From positions 16,330,352-16,394,351 of the forward strand of contig NW_022098072.1 in the NCBI RefSeq assembly GCF_002288925.2: DNA of 64,000 nucleotides, written 5' to 3'. The translations under genes and the position numbers were made by a program. Below, piece by piece: positions 25,028 through 37,596 of this stretch. Position 1 is the first letter of the stretch, and the number at the start of each line of letters is the position of its first letter. Origin of the DNA: Delphinapterus leucas (taxonomy: Eukaryota; Chordata; Mammalia; Artiodactyla; Monodontidae). A model generated the notes under the pieces. That model did not search any database, had not been told where the DNA came from, and saw only the letters and a program-made list of their open reading frames with translations.

Positions 25028-25238
25028 GTTTTTTTGGGTTTTTTTGCGGTACACAGGCCTCTCACTGCTGTGGCCTCTCCCGTTGCGGAGCACAGGCTCC
25101 GGACGCGCAGGCTCAGCGGCCATGGCTCACGGGCCCAGCCACTCCGCGGCATGTGGGATCTTCCCGGACCGGGGCACGAACCCGTGTCCCCTGCATCGGC
25201 AGGCGGACTCTCAACCACTACGCCACCAGGGAAGCCTT
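25028..25238 (-). mobile_element. CHR-type SINE (minus)
   Basis: Full copy, antisense: T-rich tail at the left, GGGAAGCC head at the right, B box complement intact. Perfect 13-bp duplications 'cctaatgaagttt' at 25,015-25,027 and 25,239-25,251 flank it. It lies just after an L1 end and a short T/C-rich stretch. Confidence 0.96.
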
Positions 25239-25254
25239 CCTAATGAAGTTTTTG

Positions 25255-26535
25255 AATTCAGATGTCAGATAAATATCATGGGGACATGTTTTAAAGTTTT
25301 TGAATAAAAATATATGCAGAGGTGTTTGTCCTAACAGTGAATAAGTCTGATCTGATTGACTGACTTAACAATAGAGACTAGCATTTCAAATTAGGTTACA
25401 TGGAAGGCCTTTTTCAAAAACTGGATAGGCAAATCTGCAGTTCTGATGAAAACATATGATGTAAATGCAAGATACAAATGTTTTCCAACCCTTTCTGTGT
25501 AAGATAAGATGCCTCTAAATGAAAGAATAATAGGTAAAATTAATAATATTTTGTTAAGCCTTGTTAAAAGTTCTTGGATCTACTTTTTTGAAATGGAGAA
25601 AGTAATAGATCCTAATGCATTTTTAACAAAACTCTTTTATTATTTGTTTCTAAATCTGTGTGCTCAGCAAAATGGACAGAAAACTATTCAAATTACCAGG
25701 TGTTAAAACATCAAAAAAATTTTATGTATGATCATGTAATTTGGGAGATATAACTCAGAAGGAGTTCAAAGAATTTAGTGATATTATTATACCAAGACTA
25801 TTCTCTTCTCACCCACTAATTTTATGTGAACAAGGTTATTTTGTCCTTAAACTATTGATATATAAAATAGGTATATAAGAGATGCTAAAACCCATCTCAT
25901 GGATATATGAACTCACGGATACATAAATTAATTGGAAAAAGCCCTCATTCTTGGTAGGAAGAGAAACAAGACATGCATTCTAGACAGAGGTTTACTGAAA
26001 GATGGGGAGAAGAGGGTAGTGTAAATAGTAGGAACGGAGAGTTGAACAGAAAAGCTCCTTGGGGGAAGTTATTATTTCAGAGTACATCAGGTTAACTGTC
26101 AGACCTGGGTGGTCTGACAATAAATAAGAGTCAAAGATGCTCCAAAATGAGATTAAAAGCAGGGATAGAAGTGGGAGTCTTCTATGTGTAACAGTTTAAA
26201 ATATAATCACAGATGAGTGTTCCAAGCCTGCAATACTGAGAGAAACAGAAGACAATGACTGAATCCAGATGAAAGTATCCATAAAGGAGTGCTCATAAGT
26301 CAGAGAATAAAATAACAAATTGGTACTCGAACAATGAAAAACATAAATGTGGATGTATATTAAAATTAGATGAAACTGAATAATGTCTTATGTTCAGAGC
26401 AAATGGTACCATAATTTATGATAGGATTTCAGAATCTGTATTTTTGGTTTATTGGAAACATCATAATTATTTTGGCATACATAATTCCAGTAGTGCTAAA
26501 TAATCATGTGAAAAATTAAGCACAAATGGAAACAC
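25255..26535. other. Unique-looking DNA, nothing firm
   Basis: No clear repeat. The 26,000-26,280 part has faint L2-like wording in antisense ('gagtcaaagatgctcc') that I cannot confirm. Short chance frames only. Confidence 0.45.
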
Positions 26536-26539
26536 TTCT

Positions 26540-26690
26540 CAGATCTATGACTTTAGGCAAGTTTCTTAATTACTATAAACTAAATTCCGTAGTGTCATTA
26601 TGAGCATTGAGTGAAATAAAAAGTGTGAAGCGTTTACTACTGTATCTGGCATATAATACGCTCTCCATAAAACTTGGCTCTTTGGTGGTA
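26540..26690 (+). repeat. MIR SINE
   Basis: 'ctatgactttaggcaagtttcttaatta', 'gagcattgagtgaaataa', 'gcgtttactactgtatctggcatataatacgctctcc' follow the MIR core and 3' half in order. Confidence 0.65.
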
Positions 26691-27029
26691 GTTAGTATTG
26701 GTATTATTCAATTATTTTGGATCTAGAGGCAAATAACACTGATTTGCATGCAACTGAAAATTGTATATAAACATTTGCACCAATATTTTAAAATCTAAAC
26801 TTGATTTAAAAGGAACCAAACTCACAGAGTGGGCAAGAGGTGTTTTCGGGTTTGAGTCAAAGACTTACATTCATTCTCTAAAAACATTAAAAAGCTAATA
26901 TGTTATGGATGCCTGTATTATGGTGGACCTGATTTTCATCTTAATTAAATCAAACTTCACTTGTCTGGTTAGCCAATTATCAACAGAAAGAAAAAAAAAT
27001 AGAGAGGAAATAATATTTACTTATGAGAT

Positions 27030-27125
27030 TGTTTTTGAGGATGAAATGTTAAAGATAATGTATGGGAAGCACCTAGAACAGTGGAAGCAGCCTAGTACAA
27101 ACTCAATCAATGGTTGCTTTCATTA
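27030..27125 (+). repeat. MIR SINE 3' fragment
   Basis: 'gaggatgaaatgttaaagataatgtatgggaagcacctagaacagtgg...caatcaatggttgctttcatta' matches the 3' half of MIR. It lies inside the 150-codon plus-strand frame at 26,905-27,357, which is the main reason not to call that frame a gene. Confidence 0.65.
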
Positions 27126-27984
27126 CAGTTCTGGAGCAGATGCTATCACTGGATATATCCACTATTGGCCTTTCAAGTCTTCCTTCTTTCACCACTGGCC
27201 ATCTCCACATGTTCCAGAGCTCTTCAATTCTCACTTTCTAACACACTGGTATCATAAAAAAAGAATCTTAATGTTCCCTGCTTATCTTTCAAATGCTCTT
27301 TCAGAAGCTTGTGCCACTGATGTTAACCAAAATGCTAAATTGGAGCACTTCTTTTAAAAAGACTGACTCACGGATGACCACTTAAACACTGCTAAAAGAA
27401 AAGATACAAGCAAGTTCATACTAGTATTATTCATGTAAAAAATAAAAGATTTTATGTGATACAGATATGTGATAGAGTTTTCACCGCTATATTTTATTCT
27501 GTGCTGAGATACTGAAGAGGGAGTAATAGTCCTTGATTCATTACTCAGTTAGAGTTCCCTGTATATTTCCTGTGCTTCCTGACCCTCCCAGCACTACTAC
27601 AGTATGGTGTTATGTCTTCTGCCAAAAACACAACAACATATCTTTCCTTGGGTGTCCAGACCAGTGAAAGTAATCCTCAGCCAATTTTCATGAGTTACAT
27701 TATGTAAACTGATCATTCACATCTGCATGTGTGTCTCTTTCCTACACACATACACACACATACACACTAACCATCATGAGTTAAATAGGAAATGTGACAC
27801 GCTTTTAAAGTAGCCTGGGTACAGTGTATATGTATACTTTATAACTCACCTTATAATTAACAACCTAGAAGTATATTTGCCATTCTACGTCATTCTAAAG
27901 TAGGTGACAACCAGGAAAGAACTGTAACTGAAGGTCAACCTATATTTTCAAATCAAAGGGAAGACACCATGGCATAATAAAAAT

Positions 27985-28110
27985 GGTATCAGCTTTAGAG
28001 AGAAACATATGTGCGTACAAATCCCGGCTTCACAACCTATTATTTTTGTGAATCCAAGCAAAGTAAATTTCTTTACTCCCAGGGTTTCTGCGGCACTCAA
28101 GGACAACAAT
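27985..28110 (+). repeat. MIR SINE core fragment
   Basis: 'caaatcccggcttcacaacctattatttttgtgaatccaagcaaagtaaatttctttactcccagggtt' matches the central MIR sequence (equivalent to 'aatcccggctctgccacttac...'). Confidence 0.6.
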
Positions 28111-28514
28111 ATAAAAGGTTTGTTGGCTTGAACCGGAAGTGTTATAGGTAAACTTCTAATATTCATTTTTCTGTATTTAACATAGTTTGCATAATGCAAG
28201 TGTACTAACTTTTAGAGAGCTTACAAGTAAAATAAAGAAGTATTTCAATATTAAGGTGTATGAAAAATGCACAATGATTATGAGAGAGCAAGGAAGTTAA
28301 TTAGTCCCACCACACCGATAATTTTTCCGAAAGATCCACATGATTAGCTCTTAACTAATGTCATAAACACTGACAGTGGTGTTTACATGATCAAGTCATC
28401 TAACAAATACATTTACCCAATAAAGATTAGTCAAATATATGTTTAGTACATTTTTAGGGAAAACAATCTGATATATAACTAAACAGAATGGGTGATCAGG
28501 CAGTATAATAACTA

Positions 28515-28760
28515 ATATAAGCTTATATTTACTGAAAGTTTACTCTCTATGACACATGTCCTAAAAGTTAATGCACTGAATGCTTGAGCCAAGCTTATCA
28601 GGAAGTATCATCATCATTCCCATACTACAGATGGGGAAAAAATCTAGGAAATCATCAAACAAACATACCCCAAAGCACATCAAGTTTAAGTAAGCTGCTT
28701 AAGGTGACTGACTAAGACAGGAAGACAGAATCATTCAGTCACGCTAAAGTCGGTAGTGGA
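28515..28760 (-). repeat. MIR SINE (antisense)
   Basis: Plus-strand order 'atttactgaaagtttac', 'atcatcattcccatactacagatggggaaa', 'gtttaagtaagctgcttaaggtgac' is the reverse of MIR. Nearly the whole element is present but diverged. Confidence 0.6.
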
Positions 28761-28859
28761 AGAATCTCCATGGAGGCCAGGTGGAGCTAGAGTCACTCAG
28801 AGTTGTTTCATGGCCATCACAGAGACAGCCTCCAACTCTAAAGCCTCAAATAAATAGCT

Positions 28860-28922
28860 GTGTGTGTGTGTATATATATATTGTCTGTGTGTTTGTGTAT
28901 ATATATAGATATATATAGTTAT
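28860..28922 (+). repeat. (TG)n/(TA)n microsatellite
   Basis: Short alternating TG and TA runs with interruptions; probably length-variable between individuals. Confidence 0.9.
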
Positions 28923-28924
28923 TT

Positions 28925-30075
28925 AGTTAGTTATTTTAGGAGTCATTTCCTAGTAAATGTCATAATCATTAAGGGTGGCTGAAATTACCAGTAATTAAAT
29001 CTGAAAGAGTCAAATTTATTATTTTTTTTTACAGTGACTTAACATGAAAATACAGTGAAAGCTGTTTCAGACTACTTTCAGGTAAAGATGGTGAAATCTA
29101 GTCTGTCTGACTTGCCCCTCATCCCATCCCTATTTTCTGATTGAAAATCTAATAGGAATATAGAAACAAATGAAAAAGTTCAAAATGCCTTGAACTAGCA
29201 ATGCTCTTCTGTGGATACAAGTGTTTATGAATGGGTTATGAGGCAGAATCATGAATCTAGACATGATGAAAACTGTCAGTGATTTCTCCCCTCCCTGGCT
29301 AGACACCTTCACTCAGGGTGATGTTAGATATACTGCACAGAGGAGCTGCTCTGTGGGGTGATTAGAGCTGTTTCAAGATCCTCTTTCTAATTAGTTACCG
29401 TTTCATCTATGACAGGTCCAGGATTTTATTTCTCAGTATTGCTACAGATAAAGAAGCCACATCAGACAGAAAAAATGCACACTGAGAGGTGAGCTAAATA
29501 ATTAGGAAAGGCTGGAGAATGCAAAGGCATTAGGGGCTGTGAACTTTCGGGGGTTTTGCACACCTTCTGTCCACAGAGCCAGCACAGCCTCCATCAAATT
29601 TTCCAGAGACCCATTCACCCCAGCATAATCAGAGAACCGAAGGGCAAGAAAGAAACACCGTCCTCAGCATTGTCGATGCGCTCTGTGCACATCAGTGGGC
29701 ATCAGCATGAGATCTGAGAAAAGAGCTCAAAAGGATGCAGGAGAAGAGTGAGGGGCAGGAGGAGAACACAGCGGCACTGCTCCTGGGGAAGTCTAAGGCC
29801 TGGACTGACCTCCTCTCATTAAAAGATGAGAGAAGAGAGAAAAACATCATGGGGCCCGTGATAAAATTCTCAAAAACAAAAGAGGGAGATAATGTGCTGA
29901 AAATACAGAAGAATGCACTTTGCTGAAAGATTCAGAAATGAAAACAATACTTTAGAAAGCATATGATACATTTTTTTGCAATAAACATAAAAACAGGGCA
30001 TAGAGTTTCAATAGCTTTTGGCTAACAGCCCATAACCTCTATTGAAAATTTTCAGTAAAAAATTAAAACAACAGC
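28925..30075. other. Unannotated DNA, possibly old L1-related at its end
   Basis: A GC-richer stretch at 29,540-29,850 holds a 63-codon frame (29,735-29,926) that looks protein-like, but its sequence and the AT-rich part after it resemble old L1 5'UTR text. I cannot assign it. No exon boundaries were found. Confidence 0.35.
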
Positions 30076-30769
30076 ATACAACATTAAAAACCATAACAGG
30101 TAAGAGGTGTGGCCAGGTGTCAGAGCAGGAAGACCCTGAGCTCGCCCCCTCCCATGAGCACACCAAAATTACAATTACTTACACAGCAACTATCTACGAG
30201 AATGACATGAAGACTAGCAAAAAAAATCTTGCACAACCAAAGGTAAAAGAAGGAACCACAATGAGATAGGCAGAGATACAGTTATAGTCAAGACCCACAC
30301 TCCTGGGTAGGTGACCCACAAACAGGAGGATAATTATAACTGCAGAGGTTCTCTCGAAGGAGCAAGAACTCTGAGCCCCCCATCAGGCTCCCCAGCCCGG
30401 GAAGAGGACGGTCCCACACCAAGAAGATGAGCCCCATAGAATGTTTGGCTTTGAAGGCCAGCAGGGCTTATTTATGGGAGAGCCAGATGGCTGTAGAAAA
30501 CTGAGATCCCGCTCTCAAAGGGCTCATGCAAAATCTTACATGCTCCAGTCCCAGCCCAGAGGCAGTAATTTGAAAGAAGCCTGGGTCAGACCCACTTGCT
30601 GATTTTGTGGAGCCTCCTGGACAGGCAGGAGGAAACTGGGAATCCCCCTGAGGACATGGAACTGGCAGCAACCATTCTGGGGAATTTGTTCTACCATGAG
30701 GACACTGGGGCTTGCAAGCACCATTTTGGGAGTCCTCTCTCTAGCCTATCGGCACCTGGGGCTTACCCA

Positions 30770-31090
30770 ACCACCAGCAAGCCACCACCAGCCCTGGCTC
30801 CCTCAGGCCTACGGCAGGCCACCGTGGGACATGGCTCCAGCCACTAGTGGGCTGGCACAAGCCCTGGGATCCCTTGGGACATGTAGCAGACCATGGTAGG
30901 ACCCAACCTTGCCGACCAGTGGGGCTGCAACAGCCCTGAGAGCCCCTGGGCCATGCAGCATGCCATACCAGAACCCAGGCCTGCCCACCAGTGGGACAAG
31001 ACCCAGGATGCCCTGGGGCATTCAACCAGCTGCACTGGGACCCAGCCCTGCCCACAAGATCAGACTGTGGCAGCCAACCAGACCAGGGGC
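30770..31090 (+). repeat. Tandem ~70-bp units in L1 5'UTR
   Basis: Degenerate units end with 'ccgaccagtgggg', 'gcccaccagtggga' or similar and contain a 'ccctgggatccc / ccctgagagcccc / ccaggatgcccc' core. Three successive units start near 30,842, 30,917 and 30,989. L1 5'UTRs of several mammals carry such promoter-region repeats. The overlapping frames on both strands are products of this GC-rich repeat. Confidence 0.6.
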
Positions 31091-31329
31091 AAGCCCTGCC
31101 TACTAGCGTGCCCACATTAGTGAACCTACCATAACAGAAATCATGTGTGACCCGTATGGGGGCGCTCCTAGAACATATACCTCTGGTGACCAGAGGGGAG
31201 TGTGCTGTTGAGCCTCCTTGGACGTCACCTACACAAGGCTGTGTCCCACATTCTACAATACATACAAATAAGCCTAATACACAGAAATAAGCACAAAGGT
31301 TTAGGCAAAATAATAAGACAAAGGAATAT

Positions 31330-32210
31330 GTTCCAAATGAAGGAACAAGGCTGAGCCTCAGAAAAAGAACTAAGTGAAGTGGAGATAAGAAATCTACCCA
31401 ACAAAGAATTCAATGTCATGATCATAACGATGCTCTGTTAACTTAGCAGAAGAATGGAAGAACACAGTGAGAAGTTGAACAAAGAATTAGATATTATAAA
31501 GAAGAACCAAACAGAGCTGAAGAATACAATAACTGAGATAAAAAATATACTAGAAGGAATCAACAGTAGATTAGATGATACAAAGGAATGGATCAGCAAA
31601 CTATAACACAGAATAGTGGAAATCACTGAAGCTGAACTGAAGAAAGAAGAAGAATTTTTAAAAATGAGGGCAGTTTAAGAGACTTCTTGAACAACATCAA
31701 GCGTATTAAGATTCACATGATAGGTGCACCAGAATGAGAAGAGAAAGGAAAAGGGGGCAGAGAACTTATGTGAAGCAATAAGAGCTGAAAACTTTCCTAA
31801 CCTGGGGAAGGAAACAGATGTCCAGGTACAGGAAGCACAGAGGATCCAAAACAAGATCAACCCAAAGAATTTGACACCCAAGATACACTGTAATTAAAAA
31901 GGCAAAGATTAAAGATAGAGAATCTTAAAAGCAGCAAGAGAAAAAAAACGGGTTTCTCACAAGGGAACTCCCATAAGACTGTCAGCTGACTTTTCCACAG
32001 AAACTCGACAGGCCAGAAGGGAGTGGCATGAAAGTGATGAAAGGGGAAAAAAAAAAAAACCCCCAAAATACTCTACACAGGAAGGTTATCATTCAGAATT
32101 GAAAGAGAGATAAAAGAGTTTTACGGACAAGCAAAAGCTAAAAGAGTTTAGTACCACTAAATAGGCCTTACAAGAAATCTTAAAAGGACCTTCCTAAGTG
32201 GAAAAGAAAA
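31330..32210 (+). pseudogene. L1 ORF1 remnant
   Basis: Coiled-coil-like region near 31,380-31,620 ('gagctgaagaatacaataactgag'), 'attcacatgataggtgcaccagaatgag' near 31,710, 'gaacttatgtgaagcaataagagctgaaaactttcc' near 31,765 and 'cttaaaagcagcaagag' near 31,925. The order is as expected for ORF1. Stops and frameshifts are many. It belongs to the internally deleted L1. Confidence 0.75.
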
Positions 32211-33549
32211 GGCCACAACTAGAAACATGAAAATTATGAAAGGAAAAATCTCACTGGTAAAGGCAAACATAGAATAAAGGTAGTGGATCAACCACTTGGG
32301 AAGCTGGCAGGAAGATGAAAAGACAAAAGTAGTAAGATCATCTATATCTACAAAAAGTAGTTAGGGGATACACAGAATAAAAGGGTGTAAAATATGACAT
32401 CAAAAACCTAAAACATGAGGTGGTAAAAATGCAGGGCTGTGAGAATGTGTTCAAGCTTAAGAGATCACTTAAAATAGGTAGCTACACATATAGGTTATTA
32501 TTTAGGAACCTCATGGTAACTGAACCCGCAAAACCTACAATAAAGAAACAAAAAATAAAGAGAAAGGAATTCAAACATAACACTAAAAACAGTCATCAAA
32601 TCACAATGGAGGATAGTAAGAAAAGAGGAAAGGAATAGAGACAAAGTACAAAAACTACCAGAAAACACATGAAAAAATGTTCAACATCACTATCATGGAA
32701 ATGCCATCAAAATCACAAGGAGATATCACTTCACACTTGTCAGAATAGCTATATCAAAAAGACAAATAAGCGTTGTCAAGAATGTGGAGAAAAAGGAAAC
32801 CTCGTGCACTGTTGGCGGGAACGTAAATTGGTGCAACCTGTTTGGAAAACAGTATGGAGGTTCCTCAAAAAATTAAGAAAAACAACTGCCAGTGGGTCCA
32901 GCCATCTCTCTTCTGGGTGTTTACCTGCAGAAAACAGAACCACTAAATTCTGAAAAGATATATGCCCTCCAATGTTCATTGCAGCATGATTTACAACAGT
33001 CAAAATATGAAAGCACCTAAGTGTCCACTGATAGACAAACAGATAAAATAGATGGAATATATATGTACAATCGAATATTACTCAAACATAAAAAAAGAAA
33101 ATCTTGCCATTTGAGACAACACGGATGAATCTAAAGGGTATTATGCTAAGTGAAATAAATCAAAGACAAATACACGTGATCTCACTTATATGTGGAATCC
33201 AAAAAACAAAACAAACAAAATAAAAGGAAAGACTCATAGATACAGAGTTGGCTGCCAGAGGGGGAGGGGTGGGAAGTTGGGGGAAATAGATGAAGGGGAT
33301 TAAGGGGAACAAAACCTCCAGTTATATAATAAGTAAGTCATGGGGATATAATATACAGCATAAGGAATATGGTCAATAATATTGTAATAACCTTGTTTGG
33401 GGACAGATGGTTCCTAGACTTAGCATGGTGATTATTTCATCATATACACAAATGTCAAATTATTATGTAGTACACCCAAAACTAACATAATAATGTACAG
33501 CAACGACAGTTCAATCAAAAACGATAATAAAATTTAACAATGTAAAAAA

Positions 33550-34222
33550 AGGAAAAATACTAACTGGCAAGTTATAGTTAGACTTACGAAGGATGAAATA
33601 TGTAAGGCATTAACAATAATTATCAGAAAGGTGGGGCTAAATGGACCAAAACAAGAAGCTTATTCAAATTTTAGTACAGGGTTTATTCCAGCTTTGCCTC
33701 ATGATATGGAGACAGAAGAACAAGTTGCACAAGGCCCAAAGGTGGTACTTGTTTAGAAGTTGAAAATGAGAATGTAAAGGAAACAAACAATTGGAAAACT
33801 AAAACAGTAATGGAAGAGAGCCATGTAAGATCATTGTATGAAACGGTTTCATTTCTGTCATTTAAGGTATTAATCAGACCCATTCTCAAGCTGTACTTTC
33901 TAAGACGTGATGGTGTCTGAACGCATGAGGAACTAATCCTTTTTTGTGGTAATTAAAAAGCAGTCTAGTAGATAGGAAACCAACCATTATAAAAATAAGA
34001 ATGTACTAATTTTCAGAGAAGTTTTAAAATATGCTTTTAAAGAGCTCTTTATCAAGCTATCAATAAAATTTCCATTTTTTAATTGTAATAGTACTTTTAA
34101 TCAAAATGAAATGGAGAGCATAAAGCATAGTGGTTTTCCTACAATAGATTTACTTTTAAAAAAAAATTAGGCAATTCATTAGTCAGAAACCTCATTTATG
34201 AAATACAATATTAAAATATTCA
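33550..34222. other. Unique-looking DNA, nothing seen
   Basis: AT-rich sequence between the L1 end and a CHR SINE. No repeat or exon recognised. Confidence 0.5.
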
Positions 34223-34226
34223 CCCA

Positions 34227-34439
34227 GGGCTTCCCTGGTGGCGCAGTGGTTGAGAGTCCGCCTGCCGCTGCAGGGGACGCGGGTTCGTGCCCTGGTCCGG
34301 GAAGATCCCACATGCCGCGGAGCGGCTGGGCCCGTGAGCCATGGCCGCTGAGCCTGCGCGTCCGGAGCCTGTGCTCCGCAATGGGAGAGGCCAAAAAAGG
34401 GAGAGGCCCGAGCGAGGAAAAAAAAAAAAAAAAAAAAAA
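34227..34439 (+). mobile_element. CHR-type SINE without clear target-site duplication
   Basis: Full-length, well-preserved copy (A box TGGCGCAGTGG, B box GGGTTCGTGCC) with a tail of about 20 A. The body end reads 'gaggcccgagcgagg' rather than the usual 'gaggcccgcgtaccgc'. The left flank is AT-rich ('aatattcaccca') and the right flank GC-richer ('gaaggatcaccgagagggcc'), with no convincing direct repeat. Confidence 0.93.
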
Positions 34440-34444
34440 GAAGG

Positions 34445-36845
34445 ATCACCGAGAGGGCCAACTCCCAGTTCCCAGTGTGTGGGCTGGTTAAATGCTCATG
34501 CTGCCTGGAGACCATTCTATGCAGTGCCCTCCAACCCACACTTAATCTCAAGGCCGGTAACTAGGTTAAACGGTCTTAAGAATGTCCATTTTGAAAGAAA
34601 TATGCAGTCCAAAATGATCCTGCCTTGAAGCCAGGGGTAACGAATAAGGAAATGGGGACAGCGAGTTTTGTCACTTTTTTAAAAAAGTTCTTCTCTCTGC
34701 CCAACTTTCCCCTTAAAAAGTACTCTTTTCCTTATTTAAGACCCTGATGTTAAATCTCCACCTCCGTTTGCCCTGCCAACGAGTAAGGGAGTGTGCATGT
34801 TTGCCCAGAGACGTCTCCATCAGTGCACAAGTCAAAGTGATCGGAAAATATGTGTTAAAATAAAACCACCAATCACAGTGGTACTACCTCAAAGAAAAAT
34901 CCACTACTTACATCATTTGTGCAGCAGATCGGCATTTGAGAGGCTATGCACTTATTCTACCATATAAACAAATAAAAAAGAAATGAAAACAAAGCATAGT
35001 ATAGAATAATACATACTAAATTTCAATTGCTTTCCTGACGCCCATTTGTTTTTAATGTGCTGAGTAGACTGACAGGATAATAACTGAAGAGCATGACAAA
35101 TGTTTGAAATGTATATGACGGCTTCAGGTCCACCGCTAGCATAAAATAATCACTTCATGTGTCAGCCAGTGTTTCCAGTTCTAACTGAAACAACAGATTT
35201 GCAATTAAGTGCTTCTCTTCCATTTGCCTTTTATTTTTATTAAAGCAGAAATAGCCACCAATTTTTTTTTTTTGCACTAAGTAGGTATCATTTTCTAATT
35301 CAGTTCTTCAGTGTGAAGGTCATTCTGATAAAGCCAAACCTCTCAGACATGTCTTCTGTCTCAGAGGACATATGTTCCCTGTAGCATGAGGCAGAAGCTG
35401 CCTGTCATGCATCCTGGAAATGTCGCTCAGCCAGGAAGAGCCAAAGAGAGATGGAGCTGGGTAGCATGATGCCCCACCTGATCTGCCCTCACACCACTCA
35501 ATCATGGGACTGATTTTTCTATGCTATAGCTTGGAGTCATAGGAAATTCCACCTCAACTGCCATTCAGACTGGTGAACGGCTGTGCCAGCATCCACGTGA
35601 TTCTCTAAGGCTGTGTGCACCCTCAGAAACAGTTGGAAGGGAGCTCTTCTCCCCTCCAAACCTCCAGAGACTGTTGGCGTATAGTACCAAAAAGGCAGAC
35701 TGTTTTGCCTTCTTAAGTTACAGGAGGATATTAAGGTCTACTCTTTTCCTTTCATTATGTTAGAAAGGAAGAGCTGTTATAGAAACTTTAAAAATATACT
35801 AAACAAGCTTTGAAGCCAATAGAGCAGATGGAATACATATTTTTAACAAGTAACTCCAACGTTCTTAAATGAAATCCAGAACTTTAATACGTAATAAAAT
35901 TAAGTTGAATGGAAAATAAGCATAAATAAAAGGAAAAATGAAGGAAGGAAATTAATAACTCCCAGGTAGAAAAAATAACTAAAGAAGAACACTTTCTTGT
36001 CACTGTCCAGTTCTGAAGCAAAATATTATGTGGCGTGAAACTTGGAAAGGGGGAAGGGAGAGATGATTAAAGACAGCATTTCTCAACCACAAGCTGAGAA
36101 AAAGAATTTACAAGGGAACTCAAAATCAGAAATGAGTGAGACGTTTTTTAAAAATTTGAAGCACTGAGTCTTACACATGCAGGGGGAATGCTTATCTCAT
36201 GTATGGTCCTAAAATGGACTGTTGGAGATTAACTCTTTCAATGTTAGACGTATCATTGTTAAGACCCTGGGAATAAACAGAAACTGGAACCTGAAAAGCA
36301 GGAAATGCCCATACTCATAACCCATGCTTGAGTCCATAATGTTCTTAAGCCCTAAGGGCAGACCAGGCAACTATCAATTTCTGGGGAAAAGTCCCTTACC
36401 TGGAAGAGAGAAATGGAGAATGAGCAGGTAAGTAAAGAGAAAGAGTTAAAGGACTAAAGCACAATGATAAAGAGAGAAAGAGGGTAATGTGTAAATGAAA
36501 AATAGTCTTTTGTATTACATGGTCCAGGCTCTAAGAGACCATCCATATGCATGACACCCTCAGATCTGGTCAGTGAAGTCTTGAGCTCATTCATATACAA
36601 TGCCTGTTAATTAGTTTGGGGAGGGGGTGCACAGTGTCCAATTTATAAATCCTGATCCCTTCCCTCCTCCCACTACCAAAGTCCATATATTTATTTCTGG
36701 TTCCTGATAGTGGGGAATCTAGTAAGACATCTTAGAGAAGATGGCAGTTTTGCTCCTTCATTCATGCAAGTATAACTTTTTACTGTCTATATATGTATAC
36801 ATACATAAATATGCATACACACATATACACACATTTTTTGTTTTT
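34445..36845. other. Unique DNA, no gene seen
   Basis: Contains a moderately GC-rich stretch at 35,300-35,680 with a 61-codon minus frame and no recognised domain, and a short (TATG/TACA)n-like stretch near 36,795-36,835. Nothing else stands out. Confidence 0.5.
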
Positions 36846-36849
36846 ATTT

Positions 36850-37060
36850 GGAAAGGACTGGGCTTTTTAGACAGAATGAGGGTATTGAGCAAAGGCAAAA
36901 AGGCAAGATGACAAGGCAGGCTAATGTAATTTCTTATTGAAATTTACAAGGGAAGGACAGCAGAGAATGCTAGGAATTTAGGTAATGGTTGAATTAAGGA
37001 CTTTATGTGTTATGCTAAGGATTTTGCATTTTAGATTATAGAAAAATAAATTTGTAGAGA
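36850..37060 (-). repeat. L2 fragment (antisense)
   Basis: Plus-strand text 'gagcaaaggcaaaaaggcaagatgacaaggcaggc', 'gacagcagagaatgctagg' and 'gttatgctaaggattttgcattttag' follows antisense L2 wording ('..catggtaaggactttggctttta'). Diverged. Confidence 0.5.
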
Positions 37061-37596
37061 CTTATAAAGTAAAATTCTAGGAGTCTCAGTCTTTTAAAGC
37101 CATGTTTTCTTATGTAAAAATAAATGTCTCATCCCCCTTAATGTCACTTCATTTATTTTAATAAATTGAATATTGTGACTTAGAAAAGAAATCAATACTA
37201 AATTAACTTTCCCAAAAGAATACAATTTTTTCCCACACAAACACACAGAAATATGGTATGCTTTCCAGGAACTCACTAATTTCCCCCATGGAACTTACAG
37301 TTGACTGCAGAATGGACAACAGAGGGAAGGATAATTCTGGGGACAGACAAGGAGAAAATTGCACCAGGTTTTTGGTTGCAAAAAGCAGAAACTAACTCTG
37401 ACTAAATTTTGAACACACATTCCTAAATGGATATATTTCTAGCAATGACGAAAGTCAACTGGCATCCATGTCACCTATTATATCAAAATAAGAACATCAA
37501 AAAAGCGTTACTTAATCTCATTCCATGTCCCAAATAAACCCCACAATACCTGCAATTTTAGTTCAAAACTATTAATTTTTACACTAAAAATAACCA

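Larger units (their letters stand above)
30080..33545 (+). mobile_element. L1 with 5'UTR and ORF1 but most of ORF2 deleted
   Basis: 5'UTR about 30,080-31,330 ('gtgtcagagcaggaagaccctgagctc', 'gatgagccccatagaatgtttggctttgaaggcc'), ORF1 about 31,330-32,210, inter-ORF sequence to about 32,660, then an abrupt step at 'accagaaaacacatgaaaaaatgttc' into the ORF2 tail, and a 3'UTR ending near 33,545. Endonuclease and RT, more than 3 kb in an intact element, are missing. The base overlap 'aaaca' at the join and the absence of a GT donor on the left favour a microhomology deletion over splicing. Confidence 0.8.

Noticed and set aside
26905..27357. 150-codon plus-strand open frame, one of the longest without obvious simple sequence
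   Set aside because: It contains a MIR fragment at 27,030-27,125, has no recognised domain and no splice context. Likely chance.
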